Counted from the stretch's first letter, positions 8,697 to 19,064 are shown. The stretch: DNA of 64,000 bases from Hypericibacter sp049323455 (GCA_049323455.1 JBMONF010000038.1:186001-250000); one strand, 5' to 3'. Numbers and translations: made by a program. Notes: generated by a model not told the origin, from the letters alone.

Positions 8697-9734
8697 TCAC
8701 TTCTTCAGCTCGGTCCAGAGCTTGTTGTACTTGTCCGTCACCTCTTTCGGGCAGGGCGGCACGAATTCCGGCTCGGGTGCGCCCGGCGGCGGATTGATCT
8801 CCGGCGCCTTGGCAAAATCCGGATCCATCTGCGCCAGGTATTTGTCGCTGCCGATGATGCCGTCCCGGTAGCGCGCGAAGTCGGTGATGAGCGCCGCGTT
8901 CTCCGGATCCATGATGAAGTTCTGGAACAGCTTGGCGTTCTCCATGTTCGGCGCGTCCTTGAGGACGGCGACGTTGTCCACGAAGCCCTCGACGCCTTCC
9001 TTGGGGAAGGCGAAAGCGAGCGTCGGCTTCTGCTGGCGGGCGCGCCACGAATAGCCATTCCAGTTCTGCGACAGATCGACGTCGCCCGAGGTCAGCTTGC
9101 CGATGGTGTCGTAGTCGAAGGTGCGCCAGGACTTCTTCGCGTTCAGCAGCAGCTCGCGCAGCTTCTTCAGGTCCGCCGGATTGCCGTTGCAGCGCGGCAG
9201 CCCCAGATAGCGCAGCCCCGCGTTGAACAGCGCGTTCATGTCGTCCAGCACGTTGATGCGGCCCTGCAGCTCCGGCGGCGGATCGAACATGAGCGCGTAG
9301 GTGTTGATGTCGCCCTTGTACTTCGCCGTGTCGACCGTGAAGGCCGTGTAGCCGATCTGCCACGGCACGGTGTAGTTGCGGCCCGGATCCCAATAGACGT
9401 TCACCATCTTGGGATCCATGTTCTTGAAATTGGGCATCTTGTTGGGCTCGGTCTTGGCCAGCATGCCCTCCTCGATCATGATCTTGACCGTGTAGTCGGA
9501 GGGCACGACGATGTCGTAGCCGGTGCCGCCGGCGCGCACCTTGGCCAGCATGGTCTCGTTCGAGTCGTAATCGTCGAGCGTGACCTTGACGTTGTAGGTC
9601 TTCTCGAACTTCTCGATCAGCTTGGGGCTGGTGTAGTCGCCCCAGTTGAAGATGTGCAGTTCGCCGTCTGCGCGAGCCGTGCCGCCCGCGAGCAGCAGAG
9701 CGGCCGCGGCCGCCCCGAACCATCGCAGTTTCAT
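8697..9734 (-). CDS. Polyamine-type ABC transporter substrate-binding protein (PotD/PotF-like), copy 1
   Basis: 345 aa periplasmic binding protein with signal peptide 1-22 (cleavage near ARA-DG). Follows potC by 31 bp, so it belongs to the transporter operon. PotD-group features: FNWGDYTSPKLIEKFEKTY, SNETMLAKVRAGGTGYDIV, PSDYTVKIM. The twin 7555-8589 differs mainly at PWQIGYTAFTVD and WNGYSWRARQQKP; both blocks lie in regions that line the polyamine cleft in PotD structures, as far as family alignment can be judged by eye. Expected to deliver putrescine, spermidine or a modified polyamine to PotBC in the inner membrane. Confidence 0.92.
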   Translation of the reverse strand: MKLRWFGAAAAALLLAGGTARADGELHIFNWGDYTSPKLIEKFEKTYNVKVTLDDYDSNETMLAKVRAGGTGYDIVVPSDYTVKIMIEEGMLAKTEPNKMPNFKNMDPKMVNVYWDPGRNYTVPWQIGYTAFTVDTAKYKGDINTYALMFDPPPELQGRINVLDDMNALFNAGLRYLGLPRCNGNPADLKKLRELLLNAKKSWRTFDYDTIGKLTSGDVDLSQNWNGYSWRARQQKPTLAFAFPKEGVEGFVDNVAVLKDAPNMENAKLFQNFIMDPENAALITDFARYRDGIIGSDKYLAQMDPDFAKAPEINPPPGAPEPEFVPPCPKEVTDKYNKLWTELKK

Positions 9735-9765
9735 GATCGCCTCCCAGTTGCCTCCGCCAGTCTCC

Positions 9766-10635
9766 CTATCGGTGCTTGCGCCCGATGAGGAACGACAAAC
9801 TCACGAAACATATCGAAATCACGAGCAGGACCGCCGAGATGGCATTGACCTCGGGCGTGACGCCGGTCTTGTGCAGCTGTCCCCAGATATAGAGCGGCAG
9901 CGTCGTCTGTCCCGGCCCGGCCACGAGCTGGGTGATGGTGAAATCGTCGAACGAGATGATGAAGGCCAGCGCCGCGCCCGAGGAGATGCCGGGCATCAGG
10001 AGGGGCAGCGTCACGCGCCGGAAGATCTGCCACCGGGTCGCGTAGAGATCGGCCGCCGCCTGCTCCAGCGTGAGGTCCATGTCCTCGAGCCGGGCGCGGA
10101 TCGGCAGGTACGCGAACGGGATGCAGAACACCGAATGGGTGAGGATCAGATTGCCGATGCCGAAATTGATGCCGGCCTGGGACGCGAGCAGCGCGAAGAA
10201 GGAGAGCGTGGCCACGGCGGTCACGATCTCGGGCACCATCAGCGGCAGGTTGATGATCATGTAGGCGATGCTCTGGCCCGGCCAGGGCTTGGTGCGCGTG
10301 GTCGCCAGCGCCGCCGCCGTGGCGATGATGGTCGCGGCGACGGTGGCCGAGGCGGCGATGATGAGCGTGTTGGCGGCGGCGCTGTGGATGTCGTCGTTCG
10401 CCAGCACCTTCTCGAACCAGGCCAGGCTGAACTCCGACCAGCGCGTGACCGAGCGGCTCGCGTTGAAGGCGAACCCCACCACGATCAGGATCGGCGCATA
10501 GAGTGCCGCGAGGCAGAGGGCCGCGACGACGCCGAAGCCCGGCTGGCGCTTGAGATCGAAGCCCTTGCCGGGGCGGCTCGCGGGCCGGCCGACCGGCTCG
10601 AAGGCGGATGAGGCCGGCAGCGTCTGGTCAGCCAT
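9766..10635 (-). CDS. potC: Polyamine ABC transporter permease PotC/PotI-like
   Basis: 289 aa with six predicted membrane helices and the binding-protein-dependent transport EAA-type loop (LEQAAADLYATRWQIFRR, followed by TLPLLMPGISSG). Start MADQTLPASS at 10635 overlaps the end of potB by 8 bp; a longer reading would run back into potB. Forms the inner-membrane pore with PotB, energised by PotA. Family assignment (spermidine/putrescine permease, PotC side) is supported by order potA-potB-potC and by the following PotD-type genes. Confidence 0.92.
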   Translation of the reverse strand: MADQTLPASSAFEPVGRPASRPGKGFDLKRQPGFGVVAALCLAALYAPILIVVGFAFNASRSVTRWSEFSLAWFEKVLANDDIHSAAANTLIIAASATVAATIIATAAALATTRTKPWPGQSIAYMIINLPLMVPEIVTAVATLSFFALLASQAGINFGIGNLILTHSVFCIPFAYLPIRARLEDMDLTLEQAAADLYATRWQIFRRVTLPLLMPGISSGAALAFIISFDDFTITQLVAGPGQTTLPLYIWGQLHKTGVTPEVNAISAVLLVISICFVSLSFLIGRKHR

Positions 10636-11581
10636 GATGCATCCGTGCCTTGCCCATGGAGCTGCGCGCATAGGCCATGAGCGCCAGCAACACCACCGCC
10701 ATCAGGATGAAGGCCTGCGCCGAGCCGAAGGGCCAGTTGCGCGAGGTGCCGAACTGGGTGGCGATCAGGCTGCCGATCATGTGCTGCTTGCCCCCGCCCA
10801 GGATGAGCGGCGTGACATAGGCGCCCAGCGCCGGGATGAACACCAGGATGCAGCCCGCCACGATGCCGGGCATGGCGAGCGGGATCACGATCCGGCGCAG
10901 CACCTGGCCGCGGGTCGCGTAAAGATCGAAGCCGGCCTCGACCAGGCGGAAGTCGAGCTTCTCCAGGCTCGAATAGAGCGGGAGGATCATGAAGGGCAGG
11001 AAGCTGTAGAGCAGCCCCAGCAGCATGGCGAAGCTGGTGTAGAGGATGTGGATCGGCTGGTCGATCAGACCCAGCCACCGCAGGAAGTCGTTGATCAGCC
11101 CCTCGTCGCGGATGATCAGCATGATCGCGTAGGTGCGGATCAGGAGGTTGGTCCAGAACGGCAGCGTGATCAGGAAGACCCAGAAATTGCGCTGCGAGGG
11201 CGGCCGCGTCGCCATGAAATAGGCGGTCGGGAAGCCGACGATGAGGCAGGCGACGGTGGTGAGCCCGGCGAGCCAGAAGGAGCGGAAATAGATCTGCAGA
11301 TAGTCGGGGACGAACTGCAGCGTCTCGTCGAGGAAGTCGCGCTGGAACAGGAACGAGACATAGGCCTCGGTCGTGAACTGCCACTCGACGCCGCCATAGG
11401 TGCCGGCCACCAGGAACGAATAGATCAGCGTGATGACGAGCGGGCAGATGCCGAAGAGCCCGATGACGAAGATGGCGGGGCCCACGAGCCCGACGCGCCG
11501 CAGCGCTTCGCTTCGGCGTATCTGCTCGCTCGCCCGTGCGAGCACGTCCGTGGTGCCGGCGTTCGTCTCGATTCGGGCCAT
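10628..11581 (-). CDS. potB: Polyamine ABC transporter permease PotB/PotH-like
   Basis: 317 aa inner-membrane permease. After a cytosolic N-terminus it has about six membrane helices (for example GPAIFVIGLFGICPLVITLIY) and an EAA-type loop ending in LRRIVIPLAMPGIVAG that contacts the ATPase. Starts 6 bp after potA and overlaps potC by 8 bp, indicating translational coupling. Works with PotC as a heterodimeric channel for polyamines. Confidence 0.92.
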   Translation of the reverse strand: MARIETNAGTTDVLARASEQIRRSEALRRVGLVGPAIFVIGLFGICPLVITLIYSFLVAGTYGGVEWQFTTEAYVSFLFQRDFLDETLQFVPDYLQIYFRSFWLAGLTTVACLIVGFPTAYFMATRPPSQRNFWVFLITLPFWTNLLIRTYAIMLIIRDEGLINDFLRWLGLIDQPIHILYTSFAMLLGLLYSFLPFMILPLYSSLEKLDFRLVEAGFDLYATRGQVLRRIVIPLAMPGIVAGCILVFIPALGAYVTPLILGGGKQHMIGSLIATQFGTSRNWPFGSAQAFILMAVVLLALMAYARSSMGKARMHHG

Positions 11582-11587
11582 CGCGGG

Positions 11588-12676
<1,089 letters not shown>

Positions 12677-12945
12677 AGCACCCCCTTGTCGGGAATTGGT
12701 CAGAAAATGATCGCTGGCGAAGCTATGCGAAAATCTGTGCGCTCGCCAAGGGGGATTCCGAACGAATCTTGCCCTGGAGGAAACGGTCGGGCCGGGGAGG
12801 CGAACCGGCGTCGGCGGCGAACCGATCTTGGAAAAGCGGGCCAGCCCTGCGCATAGCGCTCATCCTTTGTTCTTGATCGTCCGGTTAGAGTGGCGATCTT
12901 CTCTGCCTCGCTCCGGCCGTTGGAACGTCCTTCCGATCCCCTTTC

Positions 12946-13863
12946 ATGAGCCTTCCTGCCGCCATCGCGGACCGCCGCAGCCCGGCCCTGGCCGGCATCG
13001 GGCTCATGGTGCTGTCCGTGTTCCTGTTCTCGGTCATGGACATGCTGGTGAAGCTCGCTTCCGAGCGCTTCCCGGTCGGCCAGGTCCTGTTCGCCCGCAA
13101 TCTGTTCGCCTTTCTGCCGCTGGGCCTGGTGGTGATGCGCTCGGGCGGCCTCGAGGCGATCCGCAGCCGCAATATCCGGGGCCATGTCCTGCGCGGTGCC
13201 ATCGGGGTGGTGGCGATGGCCGCGTTCTTCGCCAGCTACGCCCTGCTGCCGCTGGGCGAGGCGGTGGCGCTGGGCTCCTCGGGACCGCTCTTCATGACGG
13301 CGCTGTCGGTGCCGCTCCTGGGCGAGAAGGTCGGCCGTCGCCGCTGGACCGCGGTGATCGTCGGCTTCGCGGGCGTGCTGGTGATGACGCGGCCCGGCAG
13401 CGGCGTGTTCGATCCGGCGGCGCTCTTCGCCATCGCCGGCGCGCTCTGCTACGCGCTCGCCATGATCCAGGTGCGCCGCTTGAGCCGCACCGAGAAGAGC
13501 ACGGCGATCGTGTTCTATTTCACGCTCATCGCCACGCTGGCGGGTGCGGCCAGCCTGCCCTTCGACGCGGTCATGCCCCGCCTCGAGGAATTGCCGCTCC
13601 TGGTCGCGATCGGGTTGCTCGGCGGCACCGCCCAGTTCACCATGACGGCCGCCTTCAAGCGCACCGCGGTCGCCGTCATCGCGCCTTTCGACTATCTGGG
13701 CCTCGTCTTCGCCATGACGCTGGGCTATCTGGTCTGGGGCGACCTGCCGGATCTCTGGCTGCTGACGGGTGCCGCCATCGTCGTGGCGAGCGGCATCTAT
13801 ATCTTGCAGCGCGAGGCCAAGCTCGGCCGCCAGCGCCGCGAAGCGCCCGTGCCGCAGGGGTGA
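12946..13863 (+). CDS. EamA/DMT-superfamily membrane transporter
   Basis: 305 aa, about ten membrane helices in two EamA repeats (first repeat about 15-150, second about 155-295). Opening segment GIGLMVLSVFLFSVMDMLVKLASERF is typical of DMT drug/metabolite transporters. Substrate cannot be predicted. It diverges from potA across 269 bp and is convergent with the mttB-like gene (32 bp apart). It might export a polyamine or methylamine product, but that is only suggested by position. Confidence 0.85.
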   Translation: MSLPAAIADRRSPALAGIGLMVLSVFLFSVMDMLVKLASERFPVGQVLFARNLFAFLPLGLVVMRSGGLEAIRSRNIRGHVLRGAIGVVAMAAFFASYALLPLGEAVALGSSGPLFMTALSVPLLGEKVGRRRWTAVIVGFAGVLVMTRPGSGVFDPAALFAIAGALCYALAMIQVRRLSRTEKSTAIVFYFTLIATLAGAASLPFDAVMPRLEELPLLVAIGLLGGTAQFTMTAAFKRTAVAVIAPFDYLGLVFAMTLGYLVWGDLPDLWLLTGAAIVVASGIYILQREAKLGRQRREAPVPQG

Positions 13864-13895
13864 GGGCCTCGGCGTCGATCCCGACCGTCGCCCTC

Positions 13896-15449
13896 CTACG
13901 ACGCCGGCGGCGCGCCGCCTTCGGCTGTCCGCCTGGCGATGAACGCGTCGAGCGGCTCGGCGGCAGCCGATGCCGAGGCGGGTGCCTGGAACTCACCCAG
14001 CGTTCGCTTCCACACCCCGAGCGCGCGCTCGGTCGCGGTCTTGGCGCCGGCTTGCGTCCAGTTTCCGAAATTGGACCAGTCGGCCACGAGCGGCTCGTAG
14101 AAGGCGGTGCGGTAGCGCGCCATCGTATGGTCTGCGGCGAAGAAATGGCCGCCGGGTGCGACCTCGGCGATCGCCTCGAAGCCGATGGCGTCCGCGTCGC
14201 CCGGCGGGGCCACGCAAAGCTCGGCCACCGTCTGCAGCGCCTCGAGGTCCGTGATCAGCTTCTCGTAGGAGACGCTGAGGCCGCCCTCGAGCCAGCCGGC
14301 CGCATGGATGAGGACGGTGGTGCCCGCCAGCACCGCGCCCCAGAGCGCGAACTGGGTCTCGTGCGCCGCCTGGGCATCGGCGACATTGGCCGCGCTGCCG
14401 CCGCCCGCGCGCCAGGGCAGCCCGATCAGGCGCGCGAGCTGGCCGGCGCCGAGCGTCGCCTTGACATGCTCGGGCGTGCCGAAGGCGGGCGCGCCCGACT
14501 TCATGTCCACGTTGGAGGAGAAGCTGCCATAGATCACGGGCGCGCCCGGCCGCGCCAGCTGCGCCAGCGTCAGGCCCGCCAGCGCCTCCGCGTGCTGGAG
14601 CGTGAGCGCGCCGGCGACCGTGATGGGCGCCATCGCGCCCGCGAGGCAGAAGGGCGTGATGATCGAGACCTGGCCCCACCTCGCGAAATCGATGATGCCC
14701 TGCGACATCGGCCGGTCGAGCTGGCGCGGCGAGTTGGTGTTGATGACCGTGTAGCAATGGGCCTCGGCGCGGAACGCGTCTTCCGTGAGGCCGCGGGCGA
14801 GCCGGACCATCTCGAAGCCGTCCTCGACCTGCGGCGTGCCGCGGGCATAGAGGAACGGCAGCTTGTCCGACAGCGTCAGCTGGGCGCGTGTGATCGCATA
14901 GTGGCGAAAGCGCGGCTCGACGTCCTGGGGCTCGACATAGGAGCTCTGGATGTGGAGGACGTCGTAGCTCTGAACGATCCGGACCAGCTCCTCGAAGTCG
15001 GCGAGGCTGCCGGGCCGCCGGCCACGCTCGATATCCGTGGCATGGGGGGCGCCCGCGCCGGCGATGAAGGTGAGCGCGCCGGGCTCGAACAGGATGTCGC
15101 GGCCGCGGTCGCCCGCGCGCGCGACAAACGACTTGGGCGCGGCGGCCAGGGCCTCGGCCACGATGTCGCGGCCGATGCGGACCGTCTCTGCCGTCTCATC
15201 GATCAGCGCCCCGCCCGCCTGGAAGAGGGCGCGTGCCTCGGGCGACAGGACCTTGATGCCCAGCTCCTCCAGGACGCGCAGGGCCGTCTCGTGGATCTGG
15301 GCGACCTGGTCGTCGGAGAAGGCCGGCTGGGGCCGGAAGGGATTGCGCAGCACCCGGTAGTCGGGCCGGCGCGCCTCGGCGCCATTGCGCGACGAGCGGC
15401 CGGGGCGGCGACGCTCGCGCCGGCTTTCCCGTGCCAGGTCGTCGACCAT
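13896..15449 (-). CDS. Trimethylamine methyltransferase (MttB) family protein without pyrrolysine
   Basis: 517 aa, full-length MttB-superfamily (betaine-type corrinoid-dependent methyltransferase) with no in-frame amber codon, so it belongs to the non-pyrrolysine group, which in characterised cases demethylates glycine betaine or other quaternary amines. Recognisable segments: FSDDQVAQIHETALRVLEE, LPFLYARGTPQ, VINTNSPRQLDRPM, and GGSAANVADAQAAHETQF. I chose ATG 15449 because AGGAGG lies 8 bases upstream; upstream in-frame codons translate a perfect palindrome (15465-15491). Located downstream of the dimethylglycine-dehydrogenase-like gene in the same direction. No corrinoid protein gene is nearby, so the methyl acceptor is unclear. 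Confidence 0.85.
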   Translation of the reverse strand: MVDDLARESRRERRRPGRSSRNGAEARRPDYRVLRNPFRPQPAFSDDQVAQIHETALRVLEELGIKVLSPEARALFQAGGALIDETAETVRIGRDIVAEALAAAPKSFVARAGDRGRDILFEPGALTFIAGAGAPHATDIERGRRPGSLADFEELVRIVQSYDVLHIQSSYVEPQDVEPRFRHYAITRAQLTLSDKLPFLYARGTPQVEDGFEMVRLARGLTEDAFRAEAHCYTVINTNSPRQLDRPMSQGIIDFARWGQVSIITPFCLAGAMAPITVAGALTLQHAEALAGLTLAQLARPGAPVIYGSFSSNVDMKSGAPAFGTPEHVKATLGAGQLARLIGLPWRAGGGSAANVADAQAAHETQFALWGAVLAGTTVLIHAAGWLEGGLSVSYEKLITDLEALQTVAELCVAPPGDADAIGFEAIAEVAPGGHFFAADHTMARYRTAFYEPLVADWSNFGNWTQAGAKTATERALGVWKRTLGEFQAPASASAAAEPLDAFIARRTAEGGAPPAS

Positions 15450-15464
15450 CGGTCCAGCCTCCTG

Positions 15465-15491
15465 GTGCCAGCTTTCATAGAAAGCTGGCAC
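15465..15491. promoter_or_regulatory. Perfect 12-bp inverted repeat next to the mttB ribosome binding site
   Basis: GTGCCAGCTTTC at 15465-15476, loop ATA, GAAAGCTGGCAC at 15480-15491. It begins one base from the AGGAGG motif (15458-15463, minus strand) of the MttB-family gene. As RNA it would form a very stable stem just before the ribosome site; as DNA it could be an operator. No known consensus is recognised. Confidence 0.7.
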
Positions 15492-15568
15492 ATCCTCATG
15501 GATGATGGTACCCGCCGGCGAGCGTCATATGCGTATTCCCATGAATCGCCTTGCCGCGACGGCGGGTG

Positions 15569-17983
15569 CTAGCCGCGCATGGCGCGGCCGGCGGGGTCGT
15601 AGGGCGAAGGCTGGATCACGCGCGCGGGCCGCTCGACGCCGACGATATGGGTGGCGAGCGCGGTGCCGATGCCCGTGCAGTCGCGCTCGACGAGCGCGAG
15701 CGCCAGGCTCTTGCCCACGCAATGCCCATAGCCGCCGGAGGTCACGAAGCCCACGCGCCGGCCCTCCTTCCACACCGGCTCGTAGCCCGAGGCGTCGGCG
15801 TCGGTCGCATCCACTTCGAGCGTGACCAGCTCGAGGCGCGCGCTCCCCGTCTCTCTTTCCCGGAGCGCGGCATCCCGGCCGACGAAGTCGCCCTTGTCGA
15901 AGGCGATCCAGCGGTCGAGGCCGGTCATGCCCGGCGTGTAGCCTTGCGTGAACTCGCGCGACCAGATGCCGAAGCTCTTCTCGAGCCGCAGCGAATTGAG
16001 CGCGTAGTAGCCGTACTCGACGAGGCCGAGATCGCGGCCGGCGGCGAGCAGCGTTTCGCGCAGGCCCGCATGCTCGACCGCGGGCACATGGATCTCGTAG
16101 CCGAGCTCGCCCGCGACCGAGAGCCGGCCGACCCTGGTGCGGAACAACCCTGCATCCATCTCGACGCAGCCCATGAAGGGCAGGCTTTCCGGGCCGATGT
16201 TCCGCGGCGTGAGGCGCTGCAAGAGGTCGCGCGACTTGGGCCCCGCTAGCGAGAAGCCCATGACGGTGTCGGAGATGTCGCGCACCTCGACGCCGGGCTC
16301 CAGATGGCGCTCGAACCAGCGCATATGCCACTGGCGCAGGTAATAGGAGCCCATCAGCCACCAGGTGCCGTCGCCCCAGTTGAAGAGCGTGAGGTCGCCC
16401 TTGAGCTTGCCGTTGGGCGCCAGCATGGGCGCCAGCCGCGCGCGCCCCGGCTTCGGCAGCCGGCAGGCCAACAGATGATCCAGCCAGGCTTCGGCGCCTG
16501 GGCCCGTGATCTCGTAGCGGGAGAAGCCGGCGATATCGAGCAGGCCCACGCCGGCGCGCACCTTCCGGCATTCCTCGCCGACGATGGCAAAGGCGTTGGA
16601 GCGCCTGAGCGTCGGCCGCTCCTCGAAGCCGTCGGGGGCGAAATAGAGCGGCACCTCGAGCCCCCAGGAGCAGCCCCAGCGGGCACCGGCCGCGGTCATC
16701 GCGTCGTAGGCCGGGGCCTTGCGCAAGGGACGCCCCGCCGGCAGCTGCTCGTTCGGATAGCTCATGACGAAGCGGCGCGAATAGAACTGCCCCGTCGTCT
16801 GCCGGATGTATTCGCGATTGGAGGCAAAGGGACCGTAGCGGGCGATGTCCATGCCGAACACGTCCGCCTCGGGCTCGCCATGGACCATCCATTCGGCGAG
16901 CGATTTCCCGACGCCGCCGCCCTGGAGGAACCCGGCCATGACGCCGCAGGCGAGCCAGTAGTTGGAGAGGCCGCGCACCGGGCCCACCAGCGGATTGCCG
17001 TCGGGCGAAAAGGTGAAGGCGCCGTTGATCCAGCGTTTGATGCCGACGGTCTCGAGGCAGGGGAAGCGGCGATGGGCCATGGCGAGCTCGTCCGCGATGC
17101 GGTCGAGGTCTTCCGGGATCAGCTCGAAGCCGTAGTCCCACGGCGCGCCGTCCATGTGCCAGTGCTTGTAGTTCCTCTCGTAGATGCCGACGAGGATGCC
17201 CTTCTGCTCCTGTCGCGTATAAGTGAAGCCCTCGAGATCGACGATCATCGGCAGCTCGCGGCCGAGCGCCTCGATCTCGGGGATGGTATCGGTGACGAGA
17301 TAGTGATGCGCCATGGGCGATACGGGCAGCTCGATGCCGACCATGCGCCCGACCTGCTTGGCCCAGAGGCCGCCGGCGTTGACGACATGCTCGGCCGCGA
17401 TCGTGCCCTGCTCCGTCACCACGTCCCAGCCGCCGTCGCGGCGAGGCTTCAGCTCCAGCACCCGGTTGTGCTCGACCAGCTCGGCGCCGCGCCGCTTCGC
17501 CGCCTTGGCATAGGCGTGGACGACGCCGGAAGGATCGATGTATCCCTCGCGGTCCGCGTACAAGCCCCCGAGCACGCCCTCGGTGCTGATGATCGGGCAG
17601 GCCGCCTTGATCTCGTCGGGGCCGACCAGGCGAACGTCCTCGATCCCCATGGTCTGAAAGACGCGGTAGGTGGCCTTGAGCCATTCCCAGCGCTCGGGTG
17701 CCGAGGCGACGGAAATCCCGCCGGTCATGTGCATGCCGATGTTCTGGCCGGACTCCTTCTCGATCACCGAGAGCAGATCGATGGTGTAGGCCTGAAGGGC
17801 CGCGATGTTCGGGTCGGCGTTGAGGGCGTGGAAGCCGCCGGCCGCATGCCAGCTCGAGCCCGCGGTCAGGACCTCGCGCTCGATCAGGACCAGGTCCTTC
17901 CAGCCGAGCTTCGCCAGGTGATAGAGCACCGACGCGCCCACGACCCCGCCGCCGACGACCGCGACCCGATAGTGCGTCTTCAT
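15569..17983 (-). CDS. FAD-dependent dimethylglycine/sarcosine dehydrogenase-like protein with GcvT domain
   Basis: 804 aa. N-terminal DAO-type FAD domain (1-390) with dinucleotide motif VVGGGVVGASVLYHLAK and SSWHAAGGFH, where the histidine region is the usual covalent-flavin area of the family. Then an FAO_M linker and a C-terminal folate-binding GcvT aminomethyltransferase domain (about 430-800). This layout is that of dimethylglycine dehydrogenase and sarcosine dehydrogenase, which oxidatively demethylate N-methylated glycines and load the methylene group on tetrahydrofolate. Start 17983 follows gshB by 25 bp; the MttB-family gene follows. Together they suggest stepwise demethylation of a betaine. 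The exact substrate is not certain. Confidence 0.88.
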   Translation of the reverse strand: MKTHYRVAVVGGGVVGASVLYHLAKLGWKDLVLIEREVLTAGSSWHAAGGFHALNADPNIAALQAYTIDLLSVIEKESGQNIGMHMTGGISVASAPERWEWLKATYRVFQTMGIEDVRLVGPDEIKAACPIISTEGVLGGLYADREGYIDPSGVVHAYAKAAKRRGAELVEHNRVLELKPRRDGGWDVVTEQGTIAAEHVVNAGGLWAKQVGRMVGIELPVSPMAHHYLVTDTIPEIEALGRELPMIVDLEGFTYTRQEQKGILVGIYERNYKHWHMDGAPWDYGFELIPEDLDRIADELAMAHRRFPCLETVGIKRWINGAFTFSPDGNPLVGPVRGLSNYWLACGVMAGFLQGGGVGKSLAEWMVHGEPEADVFGMDIARYGPFASNREYIRQTTGQFYSRRFVMSYPNEQLPAGRPLRKAPAYDAMTAAGARWGCSWGLEVPLYFAPDGFEERPTLRRSNAFAIVGEECRKVRAGVGLLDIAGFSRYEITGPGAEAWLDHLLACRLPKPGRARLAPMLAPNGKLKGDLTLFNWGDGTWWLMGSYYLRQWHMRWFERHLEPGVEVRDISDTVMGFSLAGPKSRDLLQRLTPRNIGPESLPFMGCVEMDAGLFRTRVGRLSVAGELGYEIHVPAVEHAGLRETLLAAGRDLGLVEYGYYALNSLRLEKSFGIWSREFTQGYTPGMTGLDRWIAFDKGDFVGRDAALRERETGSARLELVTLEVDATDADASGYEPVWKEGRRVGFVTSGGYGHCVGKSLALALVERDCTGIGTALATHIVGVERPARVIQPSPYDPAGRAMRG

Positions 17984-18008
17984 GTCCCCGTTCCCCGCCT
18001 GTCCCGCC

Positions 18009-18974
18009 TCAGGTCGGCCGATGGTCGCCGGCTTCGGCGTAGCGGCGCTCGATCGCGTCCCAGATCCTGGCCTCGATCTGCACGCCGTCGAATCGGTTGA
18101 TCTCCTGGATGCCGGTGGGCGAGGTGACGTTGATCTCGGTGAGATGGCTGCCGATCACGTCGATGCCGACGAAGACCAGGCCGCGCGACTTCAAGGCCGG
18201 CCCGATCGCCTCGCAGATCTCGCGCTCGCGCGGGCTGAGGCCGGCCTTCACCGCCTTGCCGCCGACATGGAGGTTGGAGCGGGCCTCGCCCGGCGGCGGC
18301 ACGCGCGCGATGGCGCCCACCGGCTCGCCGTCGACCAGGATGATGCGCTTGTCGCCCTCGCGCACCTCGGGCAGATAGCGCTGCACGATCACCGGCTCGC
18401 GGTAGAGCTGGGTGAAGAGCTCGAGGAGCGCGTTCAGGTTCTCGTCGGCGGGCACCAGATGGAACACGCCGGCGCCGCCATTGCCGTAGATCGGCTTGAT
18501 GATGATGTCGCCATGTTCCTTGCGGAAGGCCAGGATCTCGGCCTTGTCCGAGGTGATGAGGGTGGGCGGCATCAGCCCGGGGAAGTGGGTGACGAAGAGC
18601 TTCTCCGGCGCGTTGCGCACATGGACCGGATCGTTCACCACCAGCGTCGCCGGATGGATGTGCTCGAGCAGATGCGTGGCCGTGATGTAGGCCATGTCGA
18701 AGGGCGGGTCCTGGCGCATCAGCACGATGTCGAGCGTGGCGAGATCGAGCGTCTGCTCCTCGCCCAGCGTGAAGTGATTGCCGCGCTGGCGGCGCAGCTG
18801 CAGGGGCCGCGCGCGCGCATAGACGCGGCCCTCGCGGAAGAAGAGCTGGCGCGGCAGGTAATGGAACAGGGCATGGCCGCGGCGCTGCGCCTCGAGCCCG
18901 AGCACGAAGGTGCTGTCGGTGTCGATGTTGACCCCCTCGATCGGGTCCATCTGAATGGCGACGGCGAGGCTCAT
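18009..18974 (-). CDS. gshB: Glutathione synthetase
   Basis: 321 aa, normal for prokaryotic GshB. Catalyses ATP-dependent joining of gamma-glutamylcysteine and glycine. N-terminal domain starts AVAIQMDPIEGVNIDTDSTF, followed by the ATP-grasp part with DIIIKPIYGNGGAGVFHL, DKRIILVDGEPVGA and the C-terminal VFVGIDVIG and EINVTSPTGIQEI magnesium/substrate loops. ATG 18974 chosen because the conserved family start begins there; an extra 22 in-frame codons upstream have no family support. Downstream of the SirB1, BON and yraN genes as in related genomes. Confidence 0.95.
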   Translation of the reverse strand: MSLAVAIQMDPIEGVNIDTDSTFVLGLEAQRRGHALFHYLPRQLFFREGRVYARARPLQLRRQRGNHFTLGEEQTLDLATLDIVLMRQDPPFDMAYITATHLLEHIHPATLVVNDPVHVRNAPEKLFVTHFPGLMPPTLITSDKAEILAFRKEHGDIIIKPIYGNGGAGVFHLVPADENLNALLELFTQLYREPVIVQRYLPEVREGDKRIILVDGEPVGAIARVPPPGEARSNLHVGGKAVKAGLSPREREICEAIGPALKSRGLVFVGIDVIGSHLTEINVTSPTGIQEINRFDGVQIEARIWDAIERRYAEAGDHRPT

Positions 18975-19064
18975 CTTTGACGCGACACTCCTTCCGAAGC
19001 ACTGGCAGTCGAGGCGGACGCAACTCGTGGGAGCCGCCATTGCCTGGATGGTGCCGCTTCCCCC

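Noticed and set aside
13896..15449. Pyrrolysine-containing MttB
   Set aside because: The frame has no in-frame amber codon and reads straight through, so the gene belongs to the non-pyrrolysine group.
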